Shown one piece after another: positions 17,850 through 26,766 of a DNA stretch of 64,000 nt. The notes beneath the pieces are model-generated. The model did not search any database. It saw only the letters and a list, made by a program, of their open reading frames with translations, and had not been told where the DNA came from. This stretch comes from Lewinella sp. 4G2 (GTDB taxonomy: Bacteria; Bacteroidota; Bacteroidia; Chitinophagales; Saprospiraceae). The position numbers and the translations under genes are program-made. The stretch spans positions 868,001 through 932,000 of the forward strand of contig NZ_LVWJ02000014.1 in assembly GCF_001625015.1 (NCBI RefSeq). Direction: 5' to 3'. The stretch's first letter is position 1; every line of letters begins with the position of its first letter.

Positions 17850-18353
17850 ATGAAAACGAAGAATATGACAATATTTACTCAGGCACTACTCTCTTTTGTT
17901 TGTGTATTTCTAGTACTAGGATGTACGACTACTGAAGATACCGTGCCACTTGATGATTTCACTGTAAAAGGAATCAAGATTTTAGAGCTTCCACTGTTTG
18001 ATAGTAGCGGCAATCCATGGGAGGATGATGGTAGTCAAATTGACTTGTATGCTACATTTTATCTAAGAGATTTGATTATAAGTACCGACACTATACAAGA
18101 CTTTAAAGTTGGTGAAGATGAACTAACATTACCGGAGACAATCGAGGTAAGACAAAGTGATGAAAAACTTAGATTCTCCCTCTTTGACTATGATCCTACA
18201 AGATTTTCACCATTAGGGTTTGGTGACTTTCGTGAAGTCTACGGGTTTACATGGTTTCCATCTTCAGGGCGACCAGCTAAGACGTCATCAGGAGCATTAC
18301 CTTTTAGAGATCCTTTTGAAGGGATACATATTGAACTTTTACCTTTAGATTAA
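17850..18353 (+). CDS. AT-rich putative lipoprotein
   Basis: 167 aa from the ATG at 17850; a frame from 17814 and a further Met at 17865 are alternatives. Signal peptide FTQALLSFVCVFLVLGC ends in a lipobox VLGC, so it is probably a lipid-anchored envelope protein. The mature part is acidic and has no recognisable domain, although the region IKILELPLFDSSGNPWEDDG with LYATFYLRDLII suggests a C2-like or beta-sandwich fold common in Bacteroidota lipoproteins. Base composition is clearly AT-richer than the neighbours to the left, as in the next two genes, suggesting acquisition. Confidence 0.7.
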   Translation: MKTKNMTIFTQALLSFVCVFLVLGCTTTEDTVPLDDFTVKGIKILELPLFDSSGNPWEDDGSQIDLYATFYLRDLIISTDTIQDFKVGEDELTLPETIEVRQSDEKLRFSLFDYDPTRFSPLGFGDFREVYGFTWFPSSGRPAKTSSGALPFRDPFEGIHIELLPLD

Positions 18354-18767
18354 ATGACACTTGACCATGTTTTTTATTTCATCTCCTGATTTATTCGTAT
18401 TATAAATATTTTGCTTGATATACTACACTTCAACTTAAGATAGCGTTTGCGAAACATTACAACTGCTAAAGTCTTAAACTTAAATTTTGCTAAGTTGAAG
18501 TCGGGTACCCTCTCTTATTTTAAGCGACTTAATGTTCTATGCAGAAAATCATGAAGTTTATACCTGTATCAAAGTGGTTTGGCATTTAATCCTTTGATAT
18601 TTTATAACAACGGTAGACATAAAAATAAAGTCGCGCTAAATTTCCCAAGCCACTGCGTTTCAGGTGTACTATCTTTGAATATTGTGAGAATGGAAGGATT
18701 CGGTAGCGGATTCCTCTGACCTTTTTGCAATGATTATCAAGTAAACAAAAGAGCGAATTATTCTCAT
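18354..18767. other. 414-bp AT-rich gap, no gene seen
   Basis: Nothing codes convincingly on either strand. It contains a lone GTTTGCGAAAC at 18444-18454, close to the ends of the repeat elements at 28 and 62 kb. Confidence 0.6.
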
Positions 18768-19391
18768 ATGAATCATGCACTACGTCTAATTATCATTATT
18801 TATTGCCTTACCAGCCAGACGCTCAGTGCCCAAACTTCACTAATAGTAGGGGTAGGATATGAAATAAACACTGTGTCAGGACCAAGTTCAATTGAAAATA
18901 GCTTTTTCAACGTGCCTACTAAGGATATGATATTTGATGCTCCAGTGGTGGAATTTATAGTAAGAAGAAGTCTTTCATCTTTTTCTGAAATTCAGCTTGG
19001 TTTATGCTACTCTCAACATCGTTTTATAGGTTTTCAGAGAGGAGGTATCAATCCTAGCGTGAACGAGTTTGGCTTCAGAAGATTTTCAGTCCAACCTCAA
19101 TATGTTTATAGTAGGTATGAAAACATAGGGCTGACTGTGGGGCTCGATATTACAACACTCTTTAATCACTATCGAGCTCCAAAAAGCCAGGGGAGAAGTT
19201 TTGTAAATGCTAAGCGTCCTGAGGATTTCAATACCCAATTTGGTGTGGTAGGTGGATTCACTTACGGGTTCAAAAGGTTTTCAGTAGGACTTCAAGCCAC
19301 CTTTGGTTTATTGTATCGTAAAGAGTATTCCAATTACATCAACGAAGTGAATTTTTATAGACTATCGTTTTGCTACAGTTTAAAAAAATAG
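18768..19391 (+). CDS. Putative outer-membrane beta-barrel protein
   Basis: 207 aa. N-terminus MNHALRLIIIIYCLTSQTLSAQ is a signal peptide cleaved at SA-Q. The mature chain has alternating amphipathic strands with Gly/aromatic turns (SLIVGVGYEIN; EIQLGLCYSQHRF; GLTVGLDITTLF; GVVGGFTYGFKRFSVGLQATFGL). It ends in YRLSFCYSLKK, which resembles a barrel-closing strand. This is the general picture of small PorT/OmpW-like barrels of Bacteroidota; no specific family can be named. AT-rich, as are its neighbours. Confidence 0.75.
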   Translation: MNHALRLIIIIYCLTSQTLSAQTSLIVGVGYEINTVSGPSSIENSFFNVPTKDMIFDAPVVEFIVRRSLSSFSEIQLGLCYSQHRFIGFQRGGINPSVNEFGFRRFSVQPQYVYSRYENIGLTVGLDITTLFNHYRAPKSQGRSFVNAKRPEDFNTQFGVVGGFTYGFKRFSVGLQATFGLLYRKEYSNYINEVNFYRLSFCYSLKK

Positions 19392-19601
19392 AGGTAGATC
19401 TCTAATATCATTTTTAGTTTGAGGCGGTGTATTTGTGTCTGACAGCCATGGTGACACGTGGCACTCTACACAATTCCATTGATTTTGTATGACTCCTCGC
19501 CTTTAAATAAACTCATCGAAGCGGAAAACTCGATTGGTAGACAGTCGGATGCTACTAGATAGCTTACATAACTAATTTGATCAAGCTGAATTATTCAAAA
19601 T

Positions 19602-20933
19602 TTATTCTTCCTCAACAATTACCGTATACACACTACGCAGCGAATCTAAAGTACGCTGATCAGGCACGTAGTCGTAGGAAGCTACAACGTTGAGAAAAAA
19701 CATATCATTGTAGGGTGTCGGAGAATTGAATATGACTGTGCGATCTAAATCACTGTTTTTGAGAGTTTGTAATCTTGCTACTAAATTTTCGTCGTGTTCT
19801 CTAGGGTGTAAACTTTCGTAAAAGTGAACAATGGGCGATACGAATCCCAATATAAACAACAACTTCCCTATTGGTAGTCGGTGCCATTTCTTCCAATCGT
19901 AAATTGCTTTCAGAGCCACACCGCTTGCAATGAATATGGCTGGAGCCGTGAAGTAAACGTAACCTTGCATCTTTGTGGCCACAAAGCTGAAAAATATTAA
20001 GGGAACGATTATCCAAAGCAGCAAGAATCGATATCGTTCAGGGTTCGATTTGGTCGCATAGTAGATTAACAAACCGATAGATAGGATCCATATCTCGCCA
20101 TAGTTATAGATAGACTTATCCAGGAAGAACAAATAGCCATTTTCGTGCCCTTCCAGGTATTGAGTAATGTGCTGGAAATTATGCGCTTGAGTAGCCAGAT
20201 AGACTTCTGGGAAAGAAGTATACGCATAGATCTGCCACGGTAACCATACTATTACGCTACAAACAGCAATTATTGCTGTTTCTAAAAGTACGTTTAGAAA
20301 TTTTCCATTTCTCAGTTCAAAGGCGATGTAGGCAAGCAAAATGGTGTAGGCAGGTAGCCACTTTACTAGTACTGCCAAACCTATGGTAACACCTATTAAC
20401 GCACACTTTAGATAACGACTACGCATTTTGCTTGCGGTAACTAGATAAGCTGCCACTGCTATCCAAAACATAAAATGAACATCAATGTGATCAGTAGCTT
20501 CAACACCTATTGATAGCTCATTGGATAAACCATGAATGGAAAAGAGTAAAGCCGCATAAAAACCAGAACCCTCATCAAAAAGACTTCTTCCGATTAAGAA
20601 AGTCAAGAATATAGCCATACTGACCATCAGGATCGAAGGGAGTCGTACTCCAAAAGTAGATCGTCCGAAAAAGTGGATTGAAGAACCAATTGTCCAAAAA
20701 GGAAGCGGTTGCTTATGCATCCATACGTGGCTTCTTGACCAGACTCCGACGTCAGTCCGAAGCACGGGATTTTGGTAAAGCGTTGGTCTGAGCCAAAGGT
20801 GATCTTCACTAATATTTGACGCAACTACGCCATGGTAGCGTTCATCCCAATCATTCAGTAGAGGTTGCTGATTTGATATATGTATTTTGATCAAGGCACT
20901 AAGTAGACATAGAATCAAGACTAGGTATTTCAT
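19602..20933 (-). CDS. GT39/ArnT-like membrane glycosyltransferase
   Basis: 443 aa polytopic protein with about ten hydrophobic segments. Shortly after helix 1 the first periplasmic loop carries NDWDERYHGVVASNI (residues about 27-41); an Asp/Glu in this loop is the catalytic site in dolichyl- or undecaprenyl-phosphate-sugar mannosyl/arabinosyl transferases (GT39/GT83). The next loop, RSHVWMHKQPLPFWTIGSS, matches the family's H-K-P-P-L motif. It likely transfers a sugar from a polyprenyl carrier to a lipid or protein outside the inner membrane; donor and acceptor are unknown. It ends the AT-rich island and is convergent with the barrel gene. Confidence 0.88.
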   Translation of the reverse strand: MKYLVLILCLLSALIKIHISNQQPLLNDWDERYHGVVASNISEDHLWLRPTLYQNPVLRTDVGVWSRSHVWMHKQPLPFWTIGSSIHFFGRSTFGVRLPSILMVSMAIFLTFLIGRSLFDEGSGFYAALLFSIHGLSNELSIGVEATDHIDVHFMFWIAVAAYLVTASKMRSRYLKCALIGVTIGLAVLVKWLPAYTILLAYIAFELRNGKFLNVLLETAIIAVCSVIVWLPWQIYAYTSFPEVYLATQAHNFQHITQYLEGHENGYLFFLDKSIYNYGEIWILSIGLLIYYATKSNPERYRFLLLWIIVPLIFFSFVATKMQGYVYFTAPAIFIASGVALKAIYDWKKWHRLPIGKLLFILGFVSPIVHFYESLHPREHDENLVARLQTLKNSDLDRTVIFNSPTPYNDMFFLNVVASYDYVPDQRTLDSLRSVYTVIVEEE

Positions 20934-21218
20934 GCTATTCAGGATTCTAGCGTCTAATTATTGACGGTATATCAGATGTAAGGCTGAATGAGTTGCAAGT
21001 AGGTAGCGATGTAAAGTCGTTATTTCAAAATCAACGGAACTCCTTAATAGTAATCACCCGCCGTAAAACTACGACTAGTAATATAGTCAAGATCAGTACT
21101 GCATTGTGCATCGCCACTCACCTTTAAGATTCACGCTCCCCGAAACAAAATCGCCGGAAGGCTACTTCTACTCCTACCCTGGCCGCGTCCTCGTCACCCC
21201 ACCAAAAACCAACCCACC

Positions 21219-21821
21219 ATGTCCTTCTGGGATTCCATCACCGAGCTATTTCGCAGTGCCGAAGAGAGCACGCCGGGCAACGCGGCCGTCCACGAACTCA
21301 TCGTGCGGGATGAGGAATATCTGGAGGGGTACGAGCAGTGGAAGCGGACCCACAACAGCCGTCGCCTCCTGGATTGGCTGGAGGAGCAGTACGCCACCCA
21401 CAAGGCCGGAGCACCGACGGACCAGGGAGTCGGCTTTCTGAACCTCTCCAGCAGCAAGGGTTTCGTGATCTACTTTAAGGAACTCAACTACCAACCGGAG
21501 GAGATCGCCTATTTCTTTGACTTCCTGAAGGAGCGCGTCCTCACCCTCAACTACCGGAGCGACATTTCGGACCGCCGCATCTTCAGCCGGCGGGACTGGG
21601 TGGAGACCCAGGAACGGCACTACCTCAAGCCCATCAACACCTTTGAGGAAGGGGAACTGCTGCACCAGGCCTTCGGCAACATCACCATTCAGCACGAACT
21701 ACGGGATGGGGTGCCCCACAACCTCCGCCTCCGGGCCACCTTTTACAGCGACGCGCTTTACGAAGAGGCTCATTCCTTTGGCGCCCTGATGATCGCTCTG
21801 GCGCACCGGTCCCCCGGCTAA
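21219..21821 (+). CDS. Conserved-looking soluble protein of unknown function
   Basis: 200 aa, no signal peptide or membrane segment. Sequence is alternating helix and strand with charged residues (VHELIVRDEEYLEGYEQWKR; LLDWLEEQYATHKAG; GFVIYFKELNYQPEEIAYFF; LRLRATFYSDALYEEAHSF). GC-rich, typical codon use for the genome, so very probably real. I do not recognise a family. The following exported DUF4174-like gene has its own leader with a 20-bp motif copy, so the two are likely separate units. Confidence 0.72.
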   Translation: MSFWDSITELFRSAEESTPGNAAVHELIVRDEEYLEGYEQWKRTHNSRRLLDWLEEQYATHKAGAPTDQGVGFLNLSSSKGFVIYFKELNYQPEEIAYFFDFLKERVLTLNYRSDISDRRIFSRRDWVETQERHYLKPINTFEEGELLHQAFGNITIQHELRDGVPHNLRLRATFYSDALYEEAHSFGALMIALAHRSPG

Positions 21822-21855
21822 CGCTTGCTCACCGAGTGCACCCTATTCCGAACTT

Positions 21856-21875
21856 TGCACCCGCGGAAGCGCCCT
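21856..21875 (+). repeat. Dispersed 20-bp motif upstream of the DUF4174-like gene
   Basis: TGCACCCGCGGAAGCGCCCT. It begins inside GAACTTTG (21850-21857), a -7-like box, with a TTG at 21825-21827, so the motif may mark the first transcribed bases of this gene. Confidence 0.7.
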
Positions 21876-21926
21876 AAGCCGCTGACTAACAGGGAACAAA
21901 TGGGGCTGAGCTTCCGTACTACTAGT

Positions 21927-22430
21927 ATGAAATCTATCTGCCTGAGTATCGCGTTGCTTTTTTGTTTTTCCTCCGCGGTGGAAGGGCAGTCCCTGAATGA
22001 ATTTCAGTGGAAATCGCGCCTAGTGCTCCTGTTTACGCCGGACCCGGGGGACCCACTTTTTGAGGAGCAGGTACGGCTACTTTACCTGCAGCGGGAAGCA
22101 TTCGAAGAGCGGGACGTGAAGTTCATGTGGATCACCCCAGACGGTAAATTTGAGAATACCGGGCGCTTTTTGGACGAGTCCTTCGCCCGCCAGTACTACG
22201 AACGGTTTGACCCCCGGCAGTATGAATTTACGATGATTCTCGTGGGGATGGACGGCAACGAAAAATTCCGCGCCACGAACCGATTGACGCCAGCCTCCGT
22301 CCTGGTAGAAATGATCGACGGCATGCCGATGCGGCAACGCGAAATCCTGCAGGGGTACGGGAATAAAAGCATGAGTGGCAAGGACCCTAGTAATCAGAAC
22401 CGCCCGGCAAGTACCCGCCGCAGCTTCTAA
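21927..22430 (+). CDS. Exported DUF4174-like protein
   Basis: 167 aa from the ATG at 21927. The frame continues 34 codons upstream, but those overlap the motif and a probable promoter, and the signal peptide MKSICLSIALLFCFSSAVEG starts here. After cleavage, FQWKSRLVLLFTPDPGDPLF starts the thioredoxin-like domain of DUF4174 proteins, continuing with FMWITPDGK, YEFTMILVGMDGNEKFR and a final helix around VLVEMIDGMPMRQREI. In the family these are periplasmic and of unknown function; no CxxC redox pair is present here. The tail is Ser/Asn/Arg-rich. Confidence 0.85.
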   Translation: MKSICLSIALLFCFSSAVEGQSLNEFQWKSRLVLLFTPDPGDPLFEEQVRLLYLQREAFEERDVKFMWITPDGKFENTGRFLDESFARQYYERFDPRQYEFTMILVGMDGNEKFRATNRLTPASVLVEMIDGMPMRQREILQGYGNKSMSGKDPSNQNRPASTRRSF

Positions 22431-22468
22431 ATCAGGGTGTAGATGCTGGGCAAAATTGATGCCCGAAC

Positions 22469-22996
22469 CTACCGTAACACGTTCCTAATCTGATACATCT
22501 TTGGTTTCCAGTAACTGGACGCCAAGATATCCTCGCGCATCACTCCGCGAGAGCTCGTAGCGTGAATTACCCACAACTCACCGGGTTGCGAGAGCACCAC
22601 CACCGATACGTGAAAGACGGAGCCACCAGGCTTTTTGTAGAAGACGAGATCTCCCGGCCGGGCCTCACTCGCGTTTATGACTTTACCCTGTTTTGCCTGA
22701 TCGCGTGACGTTCGGGCGATATCCAACCCCGCCCCCTGGTAGAGGTAAACGACGAGCCCAGAACAATCAAAACCTTCGTTGGGGCGGTTGCCGCCGTATT
22801 TGTAAGGAATACCAATGAGTTCCTGCGCGTGGGTGGTGATGTCCGACCGGATCCAGGAGTTGGGGTCTTCCGAACCCCGCGCTACCCGCGTGGGCTGTTG
22901 GGGGTTTCTGCCGATGGGGTCGGCGGGCTTGAAGAGGCCACACGAGGACAGCACGAACAGGCAGCACAACGACAGCAGGGCGGGGGTCAACTTCAT
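22469..22996 (-). CDS. NlpC/P60-family lipoprotein, peptidoglycan endopeptidase
   Basis: 175 aa. Signal peptide with lipobox LSSC (Cys about 19) indicates a lipid-anchored protein. The NlpC/P60 domain spans residues about 55-165: catalytic Cys in GFDCSGLVVYLY, His in SVFHVSVVVL, and third polar His in VIHATSSRGVM. Substrate channel elements IGIPYKYGG and ARPGDLVFYKK are present. It is predicted to cut peptide crosslinks or stems in the cell wall. Length is standard for Spr/NlpC-type lipoproteins. It is separated from recQ by a strong terminator, so transcribed alone. Confidence 0.94.
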   Translation of the reverse strand: MKLTPALLSLCCLFVLSSCGLFKPADPIGRNPQQPTRVARGSEDPNSWIRSDITTHAQELIGIPYKYGGNRPNEGFDCSGLVVYLYQGAGLDIARTSRDQAKQGKVINASEARPGDLVFYKKPGGSVFHVSVVVLSQPGELWVIHATSSRGVMREDILASSYWKPKMYQIRNVLR

Positions 22997-23045
22997 CGGG
23001 CGGTAGGCATACGGCGTTAAAATTTGGTAGCAGCGGGCAGCACGA

Positions 23046-23081
23046 AAAACGGGCTACGCTGGTGCAAACGTAGCCCGTTTT
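23046..23081. terminator. Strong intrinsic terminator between recQ and the NlpC/P60 gene
   Basis: Perfect 13-bp stem AAAACGGGCTACG / CGTAGCCCGTTTT (23046-23058 and 23069-23081), loop 10 nt, with T runs on either strand. It lies 74 bp after the recQ stop on the minus strand. Confidence 0.9.
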
Positions 23082-23154
23082 GGAGAAATTGCCGTCGAGG
23101 AAAGCAATTAGGATTGCGGTAACGTCGCCGGCAAGGGAGACGCACCAGTACCGG

Positions 23155-25371
23155 TTAATTCGCCATTTCGGTCAGGAACTTGATGCGGACCAATTTGATC
23201 TCGTCGATGGTTACGTCCTCCTCCTTCAGGGTTTGGAAGGCGATGTCCGGATCGTCGGTATCGGCCTGCATGAAATACTCATAGGTATCCTCCAGGCTGT
23301 ATTCATCCACCTCTTCTTCGATGTAATAATCGATGTTGAGTTTGGTGCCGGAATGGACGATGGAGACCATCTCTTCCAATAGCTCATCCATGGAAAGTTG
23401 GTTGCCCGAAGCGATGTCCTCCAGCGGAATCTTGCGATCTACGGCCTGGATGATGTTGACCTTTTTCTTCGACTTATTGGCCACCTGCTTGACGACGAAG
23501 TCCAGCGGGCGATCAATGTCGTTCTCCTCCACGTATTTCTCGATGAGTACGAGGAAGGGCGTTGCGTAACGGCGGGCCTTGTTGATGGAGATGCCGTTGA
23601 TGTTCTTCATCTCATCCAGCGTGATGGGATAGCGGGTAGCCATCTCGATCAGACTGGGGTCCTGAAAGATCACGAAGGGAGGGATGCCCAGGCGGGCGGA
23701 TTCTTTCTTCCGCAGGTCCTTCAGGGCGCGTAGTAGGGGTTCGTCCAGCGTGACGGCGCGGGCGTCGTCGGCGGCGGTACGGATGTCGGCGGCCAGTTCT
23801 TTCTCGAAATCGTGGTCAATCGGGATCTGGAAGCTGGTTGGCTTCTTGAGGAAGGCTTCGCCCTCTTCGGTGATCTTGATCGTACCGTAGCTCTCGATGT
23901 CCTTACGTACCAGGTTGTTGAGGAGGGCCTGGCGGAAGATAGAGCTCCACAGCACCTCGTCCTCTCCCTTGGCGACGCCGAAGCCTTCGCGGTTGACGAA
24001 CTTGTAGTCCTTCATCTGCTTCGTCTCCTTACCGAGCACGAATTCGATGAGCATCTTGAGGGGGTAGTTCTCGTCGAGTTGCTTGACGGCCTTGAGGGCG
24101 TGGACCATCTTTTCCTTCACCTCCACCCGCTCTTTGGGGTGGCGGCAGTTGTCGCACATTTCGTTGCAGTTCTTCTCGTCGTATTCTTCCCCGAAGTAGT
24201 GGAGGAGGAAGCGGCGGCGGCAGGCGGTGGTTTCGGAATAGGCCATCACCTCCTGCATGAGTTGGGCGCCCATCTCCCGCTCCATGAGCGGCTTGTCGCG
24301 GAGGAATTTCTCCAGCTTCAGGATGTCCTTGTAGGCGTAAAAGGCAACGCAGCGGCCGTTGATGCCGTCGCGCCCGGCCCGCCCGGTTTCCTGGTAGTAG
24401 TTCTCGATGGACTTGGGGATGTCGTAGTGAATCACGAAACGGACGTCCGGCTTATCGATACCCATTCCGAAAGCGATGGTGGCGCAGATGACGTCGACGT
24501 CCTCCATCAGGAACTGGTCCTGGGTGCGGGAGCGGGTCTTGGGGTCCAGCCCGGCGTGGTAGGGGGCGGCGCGGACGTCGTTTACCCGCAGTGCTTCGGC
24601 GATCTCTTCGGCGGCCTTCCGGCTCTGTACGTAAACGATGCCGGACTCACCCGGTACTTCCTTTACACACTGGATGATCTGGCGAATGGTGTAGTCCTTC
24701 TTCCCCTTGGGGCGGACTTCGTAGTAGAGGTTATCCCGGTTAAAGGAGGAAACGAAGGTGCGGTGGTCGTCCCCCATCCGCAGGTTCTTGACGATGTCGG
24801 ACTGCACCTTGGGCGTAGCCGTGGCCGTCAGGGCAATAATGGGAATATCGTGGCCGATAGCGTCGAGCATTTCACGGATGCGGCGGTATTCCGGGCGGAA
24901 GTCGTGGCCCCATTCGGAAATACAGTGGGCCTCGTCGATGGCAACGAAGGAGATATTGGAATCGCGGAAGAACTCGATGTTCTCCTCCTTCGTCAGGGTT
25001 TCCGGGGCGACGAACAGCAGTTTCGTATCACCGGAGCTGATGTCCTCCTTCACCTGCCGCATCTGGGTCTTGGAAAGGGAAGAGTTCAGGTAGTGGGCCA
25101 CGGAATCCTTATCGCTGTAGGACCGGATGGAATCCACCTGGTTCTTCATCAGGGCGATGAGGGGGGAAATGACGAGGGCGCAGCCGTCCATCATTAGCCC
25201 GGGGAGTTGGTAGCAGAGGCTCTTTCCGCCGCCCGTGGGCATAATTACGAAGGTATCTTTTCCTTCAAAAAGGGAAGTGATGATGGCCTTCTGGTTACCC
25301 TTGAATTGATCGAAGCCGAAGTAATCCTGTAAGGCTTGGTCGATGTGGTTCTTAACTGGTGTGGCGGTCAT
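23155..25371 (-). CDS. recQ: ATP-dependent DNA helicase RecQ
   Basis: 738 aa from the ATG at 25371 (a GTG four codons further up is possible). 3'-5' helicase for repair and restart of replication forks. Motifs: Q-motif FGFDQFKGNQ about 20, Walker A MPTGGGKSLCYQLPG about 45-60, DEAH box IDEAHCISEWGHDFRP about 150, motif VI QETGRAGRDG about 330. The RQC zinc site is built from C-RRRFLLHYFGEEY and CNEMCDNC (about 385-410), followed by the winged helix. An HRDC domain lies at about 525-610. An extra C-terminal region of about 125 residues ends with an acidic segment (EEEVDEYSLEDTYEYF). Length is longer than E. coli RecQ, as usual in Bacteroidota. Confidence 0.97.
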   Translation of the reverse strand: MTATPVKNHIDQALQDYFGFDQFKGNQKAIITSLFEGKDTFVIMPTGGGKSLCYQLPGLMMDGCALVISPLIALMKNQVDSIRSYSDKDSVAHYLNSSLSKTQMRQVKEDISSGDTKLLFVAPETLTKEENIEFFRDSNISFVAIDEAHCISEWGHDFRPEYRRIREMLDAIGHDIPIIALTATATPKVQSDIVKNLRMGDDHRTFVSSFNRDNLYYEVRPKGKKDYTIRQIIQCVKEVPGESGIVYVQSRKAAEEIAEALRVNDVRAAPYHAGLDPKTRSRTQDQFLMEDVDVICATIAFGMGIDKPDVRFVIHYDIPKSIENYYQETGRAGRDGINGRCVAFYAYKDILKLEKFLRDKPLMEREMGAQLMQEVMAYSETTACRRRFLLHYFGEEYDEKNCNEMCDNCRHPKERVEVKEKMVHALKAVKQLDENYPLKMLIEFVLGKETKQMKDYKFVNREGFGVAKGEDEVLWSSIFRQALLNNLVRKDIESYGTIKITEEGEAFLKKPTSFQIPIDHDFEKELAADIRTAADDARAVTLDEPLLRALKDLRKKESARLGIPPFVIFQDPSLIEMATRYPITLDEMKNINGISINKARRYATPFLVLIEKYVEENDIDRPLDFVVKQVANKSKKKVNIIQAVDRKIPLEDIASGNQLSMDELLEEMVSIVHSGTKLNIDYYIEEEVDEYSLEDTYEYFMQADTDDPDIAFQTLKEEDVTIDEIKLVRIKFLTEMAN

Positions 25372-25743
25372 TATGTTACGCACTTTGAATACTCTCCTTC
25401 AGTAAGGCCGGCGTGGAAAAAAGGTGGTTAGCCGGTAACCCAGAGTAACTGGAAGAAGAACTTTTTAAACTGTACTAGATGTCAGTAAAGTAGATGTGGA
25501 TAGGTAATGGGAGTAATGCGCTAGATGTCAATCTGAAGAAGAGTAGCGGAACTATCTCTTTCCGTAAATTACGGCGTTTTCTCGACATAACCCGGGTATC
25601 CACTGAACTATTACGTCCACCCTTTATGGGCCAGGCAGCGCTTTGTGACTGCCTTTCAGTGGGTTAGACGGCGAATTTTCGCTAATGTCACTCAGCGGCT
25701 AAACCGGGAGGTTTTTTTCGAGCCCGCAAAAATACACTTTTCC

Positions 25744-26718
25744 GTGCATAACCATAAGCTCATCACCGAAACGGCCCGCCGCACGCTGCGCATCGAAGCT
25801 GAGGCCCTGGCCGGCCTGGTGGAGGGGATCGACCACCGTTTCGCCGAAAGTGTACAGGCCATTTTTTCCAGCAACGGCCGCGTCGTCGTTGCCGGGATCG
25901 GTAAGACGGCCCTCGTTGCCAAGAAGATCGTCGCTACCCTCAACAGCACGGGCACCCCGGCTACCTTCCTCCACGCGGCCGACGCCATCCACGGCGATAT
26001 CGGGATGATCCAACCGGGCGATACCGTCATCGTCATCAGCCGGAGTGGGGAGACGGAAGAGATCAAGATGATGGCCCTGCTCACGCGGCAAATGGGGAAT
26101 ACCCTCATCGCCATGGTGAGCCGCCCCGAATGTAGCCTGGCCCAGCTCGCCGACCACCTGTTGCTGGCCCCCTTCGACCGGGAGGCCGACCCCAACGAAC
26201 TGGCCCCCACCACGAGTACGACCTTACAAATGGCCCTCGGTGATGCCCTGGCCACCGCCCTCCTGGCCCTCCGTGGTTTCTCCCCCGAAGACTTCGCCCG
26301 CTACCACCCCGGTGGCTCACTCGGCAAACAACTCTACCTCCGCGTGGCGGATCTGTACACCCACAACGAGCGGCCGGTCGTTCACCCCACCACTACTCTG
26401 CGGGCCACGGTGCTGGAAATGACGGCCAAGCGGCTCGGGGCAACGGCCGTCCTCGACCCCGACGATGACCGGTTACTGGGTATCGTTACCGACGGTGATT
26501 TACGACGCTTGCTCTCGGGGGAAGACGACCTGACGGGCGTCAACGCGGGCATCATGATGACGGCGGAGCCCAAAACCGTTCACTGCGATACGCTGGCCAT
26601 CCAGGCGTTGTCCATCCTGCGGGAATACAGCATCAGCCAGCTTCCGGTCGTGGACGAAAGCGGGGCCTACCTCGGGTTCCTGCACCTGCACGACCTCGTC
26701 CGGGAAGGATTGGTATAG
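25744..26718 (+). CDS. kdsD: D-arabinose-5-phosphate isomerase (KpsF/GutQ family)
   Basis: 324 aa if started at the GTG at 25744. This gives the family's normal length and places TACACTTTT, a -7-like box, upstream; a longer frame from a GTG at 25645 would be oversized. Converts ribulose-5-phosphate to arabinose-5-phosphate, the first step to KDO of lipopolysaccharide. SIS domain at residues about 35-180: GRVVVAGIGKTALVAKKI, STGTPATFLHAADAIHGD, VIVISRSGETEEIK, and LAPTTSTTLQMALGDALA. Two CBS domains follow (about 205-320), ending with YLGFLHLHDLVREG. Divergent from recQ. Confidence 0.93.
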   Translation: MHNHKLITETARRTLRIEAEALAGLVEGIDHRFAESVQAIFSSNGRVVVAGIGKTALVAKKIVATLNSTGTPATFLHAADAIHGDIGMIQPGDTVIVISRSGETEEIKMMALLTRQMGNTLIAMVSRPECSLAQLADHLLLAPFDREADPNELAPTTSTTLQMALGDALATALLALRGFSPEDFARYHPGGSLGKQLYLRVADLYTHNERPVVHPTTTLRATVLEMTAKRLGATAVLDPDDDRLLGIVTDGDLRRLLSGEDDLTGVNAGIMMTAEPKTVHCDTLAIQALSILREYSISQLPVVDESGAYLGFLHLHDLVREGLV

Positions 26719-26766
26719 GGAGAGTTCCCGAGCCACAAAGTTTACTATCTGCCGAAGGGCAGTCCA

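Noticed and set aside
18586-18780. 64-aa minus-strand frame in the AT-rich island
   Set aside because: Overlaps the start of the barrel gene on the other strand and shows no domain or promoter.
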